Assembly: GCA_902781515.1 (NCBI GenBank)
Contig: CACZJU010000014.1
Coordinates: 1 to 64,000 of the forward strand
Length of the DNA stretch: 64,000 bases
Source: an uncultured Bacteroidales bacterium
GTDB taxonomy: Bacteria > Bacteroidota > Bacteroidia > Bacteroidales > Bacteroidaceae
Direction of reading: 5' to 3'
Part shown: piece after piece, positions 30,516 to 39,651 of the stretch
How positions within the stretch are numbered: position 1 is the first letter of the stretch
Layout of the letters: each line of letters opens with the position of its first letter
The notes under the pieces: generated by a model
Databases searched by the model: none
Told to the model about the DNA's origin: nothing
What the model saw: only the letters and a program-made list of their open reading frames with translations
Program-made: the position numbers and the translations under genes

Positions 30516-32033
30516 TTAACCATTAATTAGGCACTTGCCTGTCATATCAGCAGGCTGGGCAAGACCCATGATGTGCAGGATAGAGGGAGCCACATCGGCA
30601 AGCACACCGTCTTCCACCTTTGCACTCTTGTTCTCCGTGATGTAGATGAAAGGCACGGGATTCAGCGAGTGAGCCGTATTGGCAGTGCCGTCTGAGTTGA
30701 TGGCGTTATCGGCATTACCGTGGTCGGCAATAATGATGGTCTCGTAGTCGGTAGCCAAAGCAGCCTCAACTACTTCGCCCACACACTGGTCAACAGCCTT
30801 CACAGCCTTCTCGATGGCTTCGTAGATACCCGTGTGACCTACCATGTCACCGTTAGCGAAGTTTACTACGATGAAATCGTACTTATTCTCCTTGATGGCA
30901 GCCACCAGCTTGTCCTTAACCTCGAAGGCAGACATCTCAGGCTTCAGGTCGTAGGTCTGCACCTTGGGACTGGCAACGAGTATGCGGTCCTCGCCTTCGT
31001 AGGGAGTTTCGCGACCACCGTTGAAGAAGAATGTCACGTGGGCATACTTCTCTGTCTCTGCTGTGTGCAACTGCTTCAGACCCTTGCTGGCGATGTACTC
31101 GCCCAGAGTGTTCATAACATTCTCCTTGGGGAAGAGCACGTGCACTCCCTTGAACGAAGCATCGTACGGCGTCATGCAGTAATATTGCAGACCGGGGATG
31201 GTCTTCATGCCCTGCTCGTCCATATCCTGCTGTGTCAGCACGATGGTCAGCTCCTTGGCACGGTCGTTGCGGTAGTTGAAGAAGATTACAACATCACCTT
31301 CCTTGATGGTGCCGTCAACGGTGGTATTGTTAATGGGCTTGATGAACTCGTCGGTAACGCCTTCGTCGTAGCTTTCCTGCATAGCCTCCACCATATCGGT
31401 AGCCTGCTTGCCTTCACCGGCGATGAGCAGGTCGTAAGCCACCTTCACGCGGTCCCAGCGCTTGTCGCGGTCCATTGCATAGAAGCGACCGATAATGCTT
31501 GCGATGGTGGTGTTTGTGCCCTTGATGTGGTCGGTCAGTTGCTGTATGAAACCCTTACCAGAGCGGGGGTCTGTATCACGACCGTCCATGAAGCAGTGCA
31601 CGAAGGTCTGCTTGATGCCGTACTTCTCCGAAATGTCGCACAGGGTAAACAGATGGTCGAGCGATGAATGCACACCACCGTTGGAGGTCAGTCCCATCAG
31701 GTGAACACTCTTGCCGTTCGACTTTGCATACTCGTAGGCGCTGACGATTTCTGGATTCTTCAGGATTGAGCCGTCCTTGCAGGCACGGTTAATCTTCACC
31801 AGGTCCTGATAAACGATGCGACCTGCACCGATGTTCAGGTGACCCACCTCCGAGTTACCCATCTGTCCGTCGGGCAGACCCACGTTCTCACCGCTTGCCA
31901 GCAGTTGGCTGTGGGGATACGTTGCATTGATTTTGTCGAGATTGGGAGTGGGAGTCTGATAGATGACATCGCCCTTACCCTTGTTACCGATACCCCATCC
32001 GTCGAGTATCATCAATAGTGCTTTCTTTGCCAT
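30516..32033 (-). CDS. gpmI: Cofactor-independent phosphoglycerate mutase
   Basis: A protein of 505 residues of the alkaline-phosphatase superfamily. It interconverts 3- and 2-phosphoglycerate in glycolysis and uses Mn2+. The metal motif LDGWG is at the N-terminus, the catalytic Ser lies in [15 protein letters not shown], and further metal ligands occur in IIADHGNAD and [11 protein letters not shown] -7 box TAACTTTG lies at 32070-32063 on the minus strand. Three AATCCTT repeats (30497-30518) separate it from the convergent symporter. Confidence 0.97.
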   Translation of the reverse strand: MAKKALLMILDGWGIGNKGKGDVIYQTPTPNLDKINATYPHSQLLASGENVGLPDGQMGNSEVGHLNIGAGRIVYQDLVKINRACKDGSILKNPEIVSAYEYAKSNGKSVHLMGLTSNGGVHSSLDHLFTLCDISEKYGIKQTFVHCFMDGRDTDPRSGKGFIQQLTDHIKGTNTTIASIIGRFYAMDRDKRWDRVKVAYDLLIAGEGKQATDMVEAMQESYDEGVTDEFIKPINNTTVDGTIKEGDVVIFFNYRNDRAKELTIVLTQQDMDEQGMKTIPGLQYYCMTPYDASFKGVHVLFPKENVMNTLGEYIASKGLKQLHTAETEKYAHVTFFFNGGRETPYEGEDRILVASPKVQTYDLKPEMSAFEVKDKLVAAIKENKYDFIVVNFANGDMVGHTGIYEAIEKAVKAVDQCVGEVVEAALATDYETIIIADHGNADNAINSDGTANTAHSLNPVPFIYITENKSAKVEDGVLADVAPSILHIMGLAQPADMTGKCLING

Positions 32034-32076
32034 AATATAATGTGTTTAATGTTCCGTGCCTACAAAGTTACAAATA

Positions 32077-32109
32077 AAACCCGAGATACGTGTGCCATAT
32101 CTCGGGTTT
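32077..32109. terminator. Intrinsic terminator
   Basis: A perfect 12-bp stem, AAACCCGAGATA (32077-32088) with TATCTCGGGTTT (32098-32109). It ends transcription of the L7/L12-like gene on the minus strand. Being upstream of gpmI, it insulates that gene. Confidence 0.85.
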
Positions 32110-32136
32110 TTCTTATTAATAAATAATTCTGCTTAC

Positions 32137-32535
32137 TTACTTCGCGATAGGTTCCATGATTTCGCAGGTAGCGCCTGTCTCTTCCAGGATGGTCTGTACG
32201 TCCTCGGCATCCTGCTGACTGCAACCGGTAACAGCAATTGAAGGCACTGTCTTAATTACCTTCTTAGCCAACGAGCTGCTGTAGCCCTTAAACTCACAGA
32301 GTTGCTTCTTCAGTTCCTTGGGTTTGCTGCCCACGGAGGTTATCTTCACGGCATAGGGACCGCTCTTGAAGTTAGGAACCTTCTCACCTACGATAGCAAT
32401 GTAGATTTTCTTTACAATCCAGATGAATACCCACAGCCCTATCAGAGCAATAGCAATCATCCAACCCAGAGCTTTGAAAGCAGCCATACCTGTACCGAAG
32501 CCGCTTGTCAGGAAACGGAAAAACCAGTTTTTCAT
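32137..32535 (-). CDS. Membrane-anchored protein with ribosomal L7/L12 C-terminal-like domain
   Basis: A protein of 132 residues. A membrane segment covers about residues 17-38 (GWMIAIALIGLWVFIWIV). The rest (about 52-128) follows the spacing of the L7/L12 C-terminal domain: AVKITSVGSK..., a helix, then AKKVIKTVPSIAVTG, then DAEDVQTILEETGATCEI, ending as L12 does in LEEAGAxVE. Free L12-like domains bind translation or other partners; tethering one to the membrane is unusual. The function is unknown. It lies 47 nt downstream of another membrane protein gene and probably shares its transcript. Confidence 0.7.
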   Translation of the reverse strand: MKNWFFRFLTSGFGTGMAAFKALGWMIAIALIGLWVFIWIVKKIYIAIVGEKVPNFKSGPYAVKITSVGSKPKELKKQLCEFKGYSSSLAKKVIKTVPSIAVTGCSQQDAEDVQTILEETGATCEIMEPIAK

Positions 32536-32582
32536 ACTTTTACGTGTTTTTTAGATAGTTATTAATTGTTTTTTAATCGCAT

Positions 32583-33779
32583 TCATTCGTTTCTATTATA
32601 TGTAGCCTCCGCTTCGCCATTGGCTTGCCTGCTTGGGATAAGCTTGCGCATCCATCCCGACCAGTTAAAGTTGTTCCAAAGACCGGAAACAGTCTCCACT
32701 GTCATCACCATCGAGGAAACGAAGCAGAAGATAACAGCTCCGACAATCATGAGACCCCCCTTCAAGGCTATGAGGATGAAGTTCACTGGGTCACTCTCGG
32801 TATGCGTGCTGGTGGAGCCGTCGCTGTAAGTTGTCTTCACGCGGTAGTCGGGCAACAGGTTCATTGCCAAGCCTACGCCGAAGCATGCCGAGGCTATGGC
32901 AAAGCCAACCTTGCGGAAGATGTTTAGACAGCCTGTGCGGCGGGTATGACGAGTGATAGTGTACCCATGCGGATAGCCCGTGATGATATACAAAGGAATC
33001 AGTATGAGCAGGAAAATCATGTAGTTGCGCAGAGTGTTGCCGCTGCTTATTTCGCTTTCCACGTGTCTTTCCTGGTCTCTCTTTGCCATTTCGTGTACCT
33101 GGGCAAAGTCCATAGCATTAATGGAATCGTATTCGGCACGGTTCTTAGCCTCCATTTCGCGATACGAGGCAGCGTTCTTCAGGTATTTTTCCTTGTTTTC
33201 CTTCAGTTGTGCCGTGTCTGCCCTCTGGTCGAAATTCTTGGCATTCTCCACGTTGCTCTCTGCCCTCTGCTTCAGGTCTATGAGTTTGTAGGTCTTGTAC
33301 TTCTGTGCTGAGGTCAGACGCAGGTTGTAAGCATTGTCGGAGTGCTTCGTAGGACAAGCCTCCCACTTAGTCGGAGTCACAGCCTCCTCCTTCCACTGTT
33401 TCACCTGTTCCTGAGCGGCCTGTGCACGGGCAATGTCGTCCTTCTGTTCGTTGTGGTAGTAATAGAAGATGCCAGCACTCAACAGCGCTCCGGCTATGAG
33501 CGACCACACCCATGTGCGGTGCCTCTCCTGCGACCATTCCACTATCTCCTCCAGAGCCTCGTAACGCTCGCGGTATTCTTCGTCGTTTGGGTCTTCCACT
33601 ACCTCAGCGGCCTTGGCTAAAAGCTCAGCCATGCGTTCCGTCTCTTTCTTCGTGCGTGGATAGACATTTTCCCAATCCGTCTTTCCCTTTTTGCGGTCTT
33701 TCTTACTGATGAGCGAGGAGGTAAACATGGCCTCGTCCAGATACTGGATGGCCTCGTTGTTCAGCATGTTTTCTTCCAT
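32583..33779 (-). CDS. Membrane protein with coiled-coil middle, unknown function
   Basis: A protein of 398 residues from the ATG at 33779. The longer ORF to 33932 would start ahead of a -7-like box TAACTTTG at 33819-33812. The N-terminal part is charged and helical (1-85), followed by one membrane segment near 93-110 and a charged periplasmic or cytoplasmic coiled-coil-like region (115-245). Three more hydrophobic segments lie near 250-270, 295-315 and 335-365. I do not recognise a family. Confidence 0.7.
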   Translation of the reverse strand: MEENMLNNEAIQYLDEAMFTSSLISKKDRKKGKTDWENVYPRTKKETERMAELLAKAAEVVEDPNDEEYRERYEALEEIVEWSQERHRTWVWSLIAGALLSAGIFYYYHNEQKDDIARAQAAQEQVKQWKEEAVTPTKWEACPTKHSDNAYNLRLTSAQKYKTYKLIDLKQRAESNVENAKNFDQRADTAQLKENKEKYLKNAASYREMEAKNRAEYDSINAMDFAQVHEMAKRDQERHVESEISSGNTLRNYMIFLLILIPLYIITGYPHGYTITRHTRRTGCLNIFRKVGFAIASACFGVGLAMNLLPDYRVKTTYSDGSTSTHTESDPVNFILIALKGGLMIVGAVIFCFVSSMVMTVETVSGLWNNFNWSGWMRKLIPSRQANGEAEATYNRNE

Positions 33780-33947
33780 GTATTTGATTTTTTGGTTAAT
33801 TTCACACAACGCAAAGTTACGGAAAAGAGGAGGAAAGGCGGGCAAAAGTGGAACCGTGTGGTAGTCAATAAAACAAAAACCAAGTGTCATATCGTAAAAA
33901 ATCTGCCTTTTCCTATTATTTTTTTCAGACATCTGTCACAAATTATG

Positions 33948-33955
33948 TATCTTTG
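33948..33955 (+). promoter_or_regulatory. -7 box of the second AraC-type gene
   Basis: TATCTTTG stands 22 nt before the ATG. The -33 region (TTTTTC near 33921) is poor, so this promoter may need an activator. Confidence 0.5.
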
Positions 33956-33977
33956 CGCATAAAACGCTAATACAGAA

Positions 33978-35024
33978 ATGAATATCTCTGCATTTTTGAT
34001 GGGGGCAGCTACGGCCTTCTTCACCATCTTTGCCCTGCACATACTGGTATGGCGCAAGAGGCGCACCCGCTTCCAGACCATCGTGGGCTGCATAATGGCA
34101 GTGTGGGCAGTATGGTGCCTGAAGGACATTGTGCTGACATTCCCCCAGATGTACACGCCGAAGGTGCTCAACTGGATTATGGTGATTGACGGATGGTCAG
34201 CGCTTACCTATACGGTGTTCATTGCCGAAGTGGTTATGCCAGGATGGATGAACCTGCGTCGTCTGCTTCTTTTCTGTCTGCCCTTTGCCGCCTTCAATGT
34301 GGCTTATGCCATCTGGCCTACCGAGGCAGTCATATATGCCTTTACCGCCTTCCTCTGGTTCTATGCATGGGCGGTGGTGATAGTGGGATATGTGAAGATG
34401 CGTCGCTACCTCACCTACATCCACAAAAACTTCTCAAACATCGATGAAATCGACGTTTCTTGGCTTCGTCCCGTTTTCCTGTTTGCCATCGTGGGACAGT
34501 TGACTTGGCTCGCAATCTCCTACTATGCCGAAGTATGGGTAGATGCCGTGTACTACGTGTTCATCATCCTAATGTGGTGTATGGTACTTCACTACAGTTG
34601 GAAGTTCCGTCCCATCACAGTGGAAACTACAGAACGCGACACAGGCAACAAGCTCCCCTTTACAAACACATTGCCTGAGGGCGTGCTCGAACGGATGATG
34701 GAGGAACAGCAACTCTACCTGAGGCCCGACCTTACGCTCATGGATTTGGCACAAGCCATCGGTACCAACCGCACCTACGTTAGCAACTATCTGAGTCAGG
34801 TGCTGCACGCGACCTTCTACGACTATGTCAACCAACTGCGCATAGAACGCATGAGCATCCCTCTGATGAAGGAACACCCCGAATACAAACTGGAGTACGT
34901 GGCAACGAAGAGCGGTTTCGCCTCCATGTCAACCTTCCGCCGCTCCTTCATCAAAATCACCGGCCTCACCCCCGGTCAGTACAACAACAACCTCACCGCC
35001 TCTCCTAACCTTATTCTTGAATAA
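33978..35024 (+). CDS. AraC-family transcription factor with 7-TM N-terminal domain
   Basis: A protein of 348 residues. Seven hydrophobic segments fill residues 1 to about 215, then a linker and an AraC DNA-binding domain (about 245-340). The first helix-turn-helix is LDLAQAIGTNRTYVSNYLSQ-like (LMDLAQAIGTNRTYVSNYL), and the second is the canonical SGFASMSTFRRSFIKITG. Same build as the gene at 7320-8420, but with intact second-HTH consensus. It is a one-component membrane sensor-regulator with unknown ligand. The long non-coding region with inverted repeats follows. Confidence 0.85.
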   Translation: MNISAFLMGAATAFFTIFALHILVWRKRRTRFQTIVGCIMAVWAVWCLKDIVLTFPQMYTPKVLNWIMVIDGWSALTYTVFIAEVVMPGWMNLRRLLLFCLPFAAFNVAYAIWPTEAVIYAFTAFLWFYAWAVVIVGYVKMRRYLTYIHKNFSNIDEIDVSWLRPVFLFAIVGQLTWLAISYYAEVWVDAVYYVFIILMWCMVLHYSWKFRPITVETTERDTGNKLPFTNTLPEGVLERMMEEQQLYLRPDLTLMDLAQAIGTNRTYVSNYLSQVLHATFYDYVNQLRIERMSIPLMKEHPEYKLEYVATKSGFASMSTFRRSFIKITGLTPGQYNNNLTASPNLILE

Positions 35025-35075
35025 GGGCAAAGACAACAAGAAACTTTCAGGTATAAACTGGTCTTATTAATGGTG

Positions 35076-35393
35076 CTATTAACCCTGAAATAACTTGTCT
35101 TCAGATAAACCCTAACATACTAACATCGTTTGTCTCCAATGCCGATGAATAAAGGGCTGAGGACTGACCATCCAAGAACCAAACCCTAACATGAACTATA
35201 ACACAAACCTTAACACAGACTTCCCAAATTGTACTCTTGATATGTTACAACCATGTTAGGGTTCATGTTAGGGCTTGTGTTAGGGTTTTTCAATAATTGA
35301 ATCTCCTGCATCCCTTTATTTATCAGCCCTCACCATCTGTCGTGTTAGTATGTTAGTGTTTTTTCGCGAGTCAACTATTTTCAGGCATAACAG
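35076..35393. repeat. 318-nt imperfect inverted repeat
   Basis: Blocks on the left pair in strict register with blocks on the right about a centre at 35234/35235 (paired coordinates sum to 70468-70469). CCTGAAA (35084-) pairs with TTTCAGG (-35385); CTAACATACTAACA (35112-) with TGTTAGTATGTTAG; AATAAAGGG (35148-35156) with CCCTTTATT (35312-35320); AACCCTAAC (35182-35190) with GTTAGGGTT (35279-35287). The inner arms are 12-nt repeats of GTTAGGGTTCAT type. No gene is visible inside. It may be a MITE-like element or a long structured RNA. Confidence 0.85.
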
Positions 35394-35411
35394 ATAAATA
35401 TTATCTATGTC

Positions 35412-35547
35412 CATAGGTTAATATAACTTATCGGCATAGGTTAATATTATCTCCGTACATAGGTTAATATAACCTACAGCCAAAGGTTCTAGAACCTATG
35501 GCGATAGGTTGGCGAACTTATTGTCACAGGTTCTGCAACCTATGGCA
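35412..35547. repeat. Six-unit array of degenerate 23-nt palindromic repeats
   Basis: Units begin CATAGGTTAATAT-type at 35412, 35435 and 35458, then CAAAGGTTCTAGAACC at 35481, ATAGGTT at about 35503 and CACAGGTT at 35525. Steps are 23, 23, 23, 22 and 22 nt. Period and core (CCATAGGTTAA...TTAYCG) match the array at 24842. Several units hold perfect palindromes such as AGGTTCTAGAACCT. Confidence 0.85.
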
Positions 35548-35556
35548 ATAAGGACT

Positions 35557-35590
35557 GGAATAGTATCCCTTCGTCGGAAGATACTATTCC
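35557..35590. repeat. Perfect 11-bp hairpin next to the repeat array
   Basis: GGAATAGTATC (35557-35567) and GATACTATTCC (35580-35590) enclose the loop CCTTCGTCGGAA. The core is shared with the hairpin at 24815-24838 beside the other 23-nt array. The stretch 35591-35685 that follows holds nothing recognisable. Confidence 0.85.
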
Positions 35591-35685
35591 CAAACAACGA
35601 GGTCGCATCTTACATATGTCGAATCGAACAAGTAACTTTCAACAGGGAAAACCTTAGTATTCCCTTTATATTTATTTGAAATCAA

Positions 35686-35844
35686 TTATAATTCATTGGA
35701 AGGGATATTATTAGACTTAAATAATCCCTTACATGTACAATCTTTCAGTAATGACTTCCGTTCTGATTCACTTAAATCTGAACGATTTCCTAATAATCGC
35801 GTGCTCATTTCCTTGCAAATTTCTTTTAGCTGATTATCTTTCAT
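35686..35844 (-). CDS. Possible 52-residue protein
   Basis: A small ORF reading MKDNQLKEICKEMSTRLL... and ending NNIPSNEL. It begins 40 nt after the stop codon of the ADP-ribosylglycohydrolase gene on the same strand, so it could be its co-transcribed partner. It is hydrophilic and mostly helical, with three cysteines (C10, C36, C38). No family is recognised and no Shine-Dalgarno is present. Composition looks coding-like, but the call is tentative. Confidence 0.4.
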   Translation of the reverse strand: MKDNQLKEICKEMSTRLLGNRSDLSESERKSLLKDCTCKGLFKSNNIPSNEL

Positions 35845-35884
35845 TGTCCATTGAATTTATACTTGTCCAGTAACTGTAATTTCG

Positions 35885-36679
35885 TTAATCCTTATTTGCA
35901 AGAAACTGGTCTTTTATTTCTTTTAAGTCTATGGGCAAGATTGTATCACACTTCTCTACGATTTCATCTGGTATAGGATACATGCAAGCAGCAATGGCAC
36001 CAGCCATACATCCTATCGTGTCGGAGTCACCACCAAGGGAAATTGCCAATCGAATGACTTCTTCGAACGAATTACCCTCTAAAAAAGCAATAATAGCCTC
36101 TGGTACACTGCCCTGACAGGATACATCAAAATAGTAATCTGGACGGATTTCAGCAATTTTGCGGTTAAGGTTATATCCGAACATGCGTTCCACATATGTC
36201 TTTATCTCTTCTTTACTTCGTCCCTCTTTGCAAAGGAAAACACTGGCGGCAATAGCTTGTGCCCCTTTGATTCCTTCAGGATGATTATGACTCACACTCG
36301 CGGTTATCACAGCCAGAGCCAATGCCTCATCTATTGTCTTGGCATACAGACCCACAGGACTCACTCTCATTCCTGCCCCGTTTCCCCAACTATCATAAGG
36401 TTTGGGTTCTTCAGCAGCTAACCATAGTGTAAACGAACCACCATAGCCTGCATCCGGATAGCGGTTTCCAATTTCCTGCATACAACGTACCAGTTCCTGT
36501 GGTGTATGTGCCTCATCCTCCATCAACCATCTTGCCACAGCCAGCGTCATCACAGAATCGTCCGTAAAGGTCGTATATTTTGTGAACAAATCGAAATCCG
36601 TTGATTTCGTATTCCTAAACTCATACACAGAGCCGATGATGTCACCAGCCAATGCACCTAACATTCTTGTGTTTATCAT
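35885..36679 (-). CDS. ADP-ribosylglycohydrolase (DraG/ARH family)
   Basis: A protein of 264 residues. The family removes ADP-ribose from arginine or related targets with a dinuclear Mg2+ site. The N-terminal GALAGDIIGSVYE, the metal motif TFTDDSVMT near residue 38 and the C-terminal GGDSDTIGCMAGAI are all intact, so it should be active. The start is at 36679 or 36664 (second Met); both precede MLGALAG. A -7 box TATCTTTG lies at 36711-36704 on the minus strand. No ADP-ribosyltransferase partner is seen in the window. A possible small ORF follows. Confidence 0.9.
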   Translation of the reverse strand: MINTRMLGALAGDIIGSVYEFRNTKSTDFDLFTKYTTFTDDSVMTLAVARWLMEDEAHTPQELVRCMQEIGNRYPDAGYGGSFTLWLAAEEPKPYDSWGNGAGMRVSPVGLYAKTIDEALALAVITASVSHNHPEGIKGAQAIAASVFLCKEGRSKEEIKTYVERMFGYNLNRKIAEIRPDYYFDVSCQGSVPEAIIAFLEGNSFEEVIRLAISLGGDSDTIGCMAGAIAACMYPIPDEIVEKCDTILPIDLKEIKDQFLANKD

Positions 36680-36725
36680 AATAATTTATTATTTTATACG
36701 TTACAAAGATACTAATTTTTCCCAC

Positions 36726-37304
36726 TTATGCATTATTATTCTTCTGCCGTTCGATTTCTAACGAGATGAAACGATGGGTGTCGAATATCTCATCAAGCAT
36801 TGCACGGAAGTAGCCCTCGATGTCAGGTATCTGGGGCATGAAGAGGATACTCTTCTTACAATGTACCTCAACGGTTCCTCCAGCTTCATTTATCGTGTAG
36901 AATGTCGTGATATTTGTGTTCCCGTTCGCCTTATTGATGGCATGCTTAATCCGTGAGAACAGCTCCACATCGTGCAACTCGCATTGTCCCCAACAGAAGT
37001 CCCAAATCGTGATACATGAATATTCATTCGACGCACGTATATAGAAGGTCTCACCCTGATATCTAAAACAAATGTCATTATCATCGTCTATTGTATATTG
37101 GCATCCTATCTGTGTCAACACATGCATCACCAAGTCGCGTGCTCCCAACTCAATCTGAACCCCTTCGTTCGTAACCTTAATTTCGTCCTTTTTCATATCC
37201 GATGTTTTATTGTTTTTCTCTTCCTTTTTCTTATCGCTAACAGGAATACTCTTGACCAAAGCCATTACAACTATGAAAATAACAGCCGCTAAAAATCCAT
37301 ACAT
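36726..37304 (-). CDS. Membrane-anchored YbjN-like protein
   Basis: A protein of 192 residues. An N-terminal membrane segment (2-19), a Lys-rich linker (25-45), then a globular domain (about 55-185). Its order of blocks (FRYQGETFYI, WDF, a helix with INKANGNTN, GGTVEVHCKKS, then an IEGYFRAMLDEIF helix) recalls the YbjN / secretion-chaperone-like fold seen in many Bacteroidetes proteins. The family call is tentative. It starts 9 nt after the TPR-retropepsin gene, so it should be in its operon. Confidence 0.6.
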   Translation of the reverse strand: MYGFLAAVIFIVVMALVKSIPVSDKKKEEKNNKTSDMKKDEIKVTNEGVQIELGARDLVMHVLTQIGCQYTIDDDNDICFRYQGETFYIRASNEYSCITIWDFCWGQCELHDVELFSRIKHAINKANGNTNITTFYTINEAGGTVEVHCKKSILFMPQIPDIEGYFRAMLDEIFDTHRFISLEIERQKNNNA

Positions 37305-37313
37305 ATTTCGTTC

Positions 37314-39365
37314 TTATTTAAGGTATCGTACCTGCAGTACCTTCTTCTCATTGTCTATCTCTATTTTGCCTGCACGGGACAGGACTGTCTGCCCCAATAG
37401 CAAAGGTGCTTTCTGGTTTCTAACGACCGAGGCACGGACATTATCAATTTCCATATCGCCAAACTGAACCTTACGCAGATTAATCACAGTTCCTTCGTTA
37501 ATGTTGCCCACAGCATCGGAGAAATATGCACTGCCAACAACATCCTCTTTAGTAAGATAACCATTCTTCATCATGAACGTAGCTTCCACCATTGATATTG
37601 AAACGTCCGAAGCACCTGTGTCGAATACGAATTTCATAGGCAAGTCGTTTATCTTGCATTGAACGTAGCAGTTACCTCCCTCTCTGGTAAATGGGATTTC
37701 ACACACAGATTCCGTCTTCTCCCCCTGTGCATCTGCCTTCTCCTGCTGTCTCTCCCTATACTTCCTTTCATACTCCTCCATCATTCTTTTATACTCCTCC
37801 ATATCTCGAATATCATTCAAGTCATCATCGTTACGGATGTGAGCAAAGCGTGTAAAGCCCTTTTCCAATGAATTTTTCAGGAAGTATAGAGACGAATCCC
37901 GTTCTCCCATCCTTGCATACAGGCACGCTGCATCGTAGTAGTTTCCAGCCGAAGGTGATTTTTCCAATATACGTTTCTCGAAATCCTTTGCCTTATCCCG
38001 TTCGCCCAATCCCATTAGAGCAAACTGTGCACAGTTTGCATCACTGCAAATCGTATCCAATGCTACCACTTTCCGATAGTCCTCATGGGCTGCAGTAGTG
38101 TCTCCTTTCAACAGGAACTTGTCTGCACGTCCAAGATAGGCGTATGCATAATCAGGTTCCAAGGCTATAGCCATAGAATAATCCTCAATAGCACCATCTA
38201 CATCATTCAGATTATCTTTCAGGAACCCTCTTCGATAATATCCACCAAAGAATTCCGGATTGACTTTGATATACTGGTCATACGCAGCTATAGCCTCTTT
38301 CCCTCTTCCCATATCATATAGAAGATCAGCTTTTTCACTTACATAATCATCGTCATTGGGGTCTATCTCTATAGCTTGTTCGATATTCTTCAAAGCCTCG
38401 TCGTAGTCCCCCAATTCCTCATAACAACAGGCTATCCTGTAATATGCCACATCGTTGGGCGAAATCTTGTTCGCTGCCTGATAATATTCTATTGCCTTCA
38501 TATATGTTGAATCCTGTTCACTCAAAGCCCCCAGGCAATATGGCCAATGTTCTTCATTCGGGTTCTTAATCTGTTGCACTTTCAGTTTTGCCCAAAGAGT
38601 GGTTTTCCCCATACCCTTAATAGTCTGCATTAGGTAGAATGCTTTGTTGTCCCCACTAATTCTCAGGGCTGTGATAATATCATCAATAGCCTCACTTGTA
38701 TTCCCCTGTTTCAGATAAGTCTCAGCCCTATAAGTATATGCTTTGGCATTCGACGGGTCAAGGGACAGAGTATATGCAAACAGCTTCAATGCCACATCAT
38801 ATTGTTCTTGTTCCAACGCATTACGCCCCAGTCCTATATATCCCAGAGTATTGCCAGGCTGCAAGTCGCATATGCGTTTGTAGTCAGCAGACGCTTCTTC
38901 GAACATATCTTTTTGATAATAATACTCCGCCCGTTCCATATATGTGTCCACATCCTTTGGATTAGCCTTCAGCGACAGGCTCCAGTTCTTCAATGCACAA
39001 TCATCCTCATTCAGCCTCAAACATATCCTGGCTCTCTGTCTGTATGCGTATGTTATCCACACCTTATCCTTCTTCAACAGTGTAATGGCTTTGTCCATTG
39101 GCTCAATAGCATCACCCGGCTGTCCGTTCTCGGAATACAACATTCCTATCATGTAATATGCATACCCGTTATTAGGGTGTTCAGCAACTTCCTTGTTCAA
39201 ATATCCCAATGCCTCATTTTCATCTCCATTACTATCTATAATCTCCAATGCCCTCATGTAATTATAACTGTTCTGCAACTCCTCAGCCTTCTGGGCATTA
39301 ACACTCACTGGAGCCACTATGCCCAGCACAAGGCACAACATGGCAAAGACATTTCTCATTTTCAT
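37314..39365 (-). CDS. Secreted TPR protein with C-terminal retropepsin-like aspartic protease domain
   Basis: A protein of 683 residues from the ATG at 39365, which opens a signal peptide (MKMRNVFAMLCLVLGIVAP... cleaved near VNAQ); the ATG at 39386 adds 7 residues. About ten to twelve TPR motifs fill 25-520, followed by a charged Arg/Glu/Lys stretch (525-550). A single-domain aspartic protease (about 565-683) carries FVFDTGASDVSIS, the catalytic Asp motif, and PLLLGQTVLSR, the family's hydrophobic-hydrophobic-Gly element. Retropepsin-like domains act as dimers. It is likely periplasmic or surface-exposed. An operon with genes on both sides is probably driven from the LytTR-type site at 39702-39730. 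Confidence 0.85.
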   Translation of the reverse strand: MKMRNVFAMLCLVLGIVAPVSVNAQKAEELQNSYNYMRALEIIDSNGDENEALGYLNKEVAEHPNNGYAYYMIGMLYSENGQPGDAIEPMDKAITLLKKDKVWITYAYRQRARICLRLNEDDCALKNWSLSLKANPKDVDTYMERAEYYYQKDMFEEASADYKRICDLQPGNTLGYIGLGRNALEQEQYDVALKLFAYTLSLDPSNAKAYTYRAETYLKQGNTSEAIDDIITALRISGDNKAFYLMQTIKGMGKTTLWAKLKVQQIKNPNEEHWPYCLGALSEQDSTYMKAIEYYQAANKISPNDVAYYRIACCYEELGDYDEALKNIEQAIEIDPNDDDYVSEKADLLYDMGRGKEAIAAYDQYIKVNPEFFGGYYRRGFLKDNLNDVDGAIEDYSMAIALEPDYAYAYLGRADKFLLKGDTTAAHEDYRKVVALDTICSDANCAQFALMGLGERDKAKDFEKRILEKSPSAGNYYDAACLYARMGERDSSLYFLKNSLEKGFTRFAHIRNDDDLNDIRDMEEYKRMMEEYERKYRERQQEKADAQGEKTESVCEIPFTREGGNCYVQCKINDLPMKFVFDTGASDVSISMVEATFMMKNGYLTKEDVVGSAYFSDAVGNINEGTVINLRKVQFGDMEIDNVRASVVRNQKAPLLLGQTVLSRAGKIEIDNEKKVLQVRYLK

Positions 39366-39410
39366 AGCTTCTGTTATATTATTCATTATTTTCTTTTTAT
39401 GATTCGAAAT

Positions 39411-39605
39411 TTAGCCAAACATTAGGCTAAACAGCCACAGTATTACAATGATTCCCAAGGCAGCCATTGCCAGCCTCATCAAACACCCTGCCGCCATACA
39501 TCCACCAGCCATTGCACCACCAACGGCATCTTCACTCTTTCCATCCTGTGCAAATCCAACTATTGCACCGATAGCCACCGCTATCAAAATTACCCATATC
39601 CACAT
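39411..39605 (-). CDS. Small membrane protein, unknown function
   Basis: A protein of 64 residues with hydrophobic segments at 2-19 and 43-62, between them GKSEDAVGGAMAGGCMAAGC, a Gly/Ala/Cys-rich loop. No family recognised. It is the first gene of the unit running into the TPR-retropepsin gene (25 nt to its ORF). Its promoter has a -7 TATCTTTG (39659-39652) without a -33 box but with paired LytTR-type repeats upstream. Confidence 0.7.
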   Translation of the reverse strand: MWIWVILIAVAIGAIVGFAQDGKSEDAVGGAMAGGCMAAGCLMRLAMAALGIIVILWLFSLMFG

Positions 39606-39651
39606 AATGTTTCTTTGTTAAAGTGTTAAACCTGTTTTTCGTTTCACACTG

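Noticed and set aside
30720..31667. 315-residue ORF on the plus strand
   Set aside because: It is the antisense shadow of gpmI, whose motifs are intact; the antisense protein matches nothing.
35178..35290. TTAGGG-type repeats as telomeric DNA
   Set aside because: They form the arms of an inverted repeat within ordinary bacterial sequence and continue into coding DNA on both sides.
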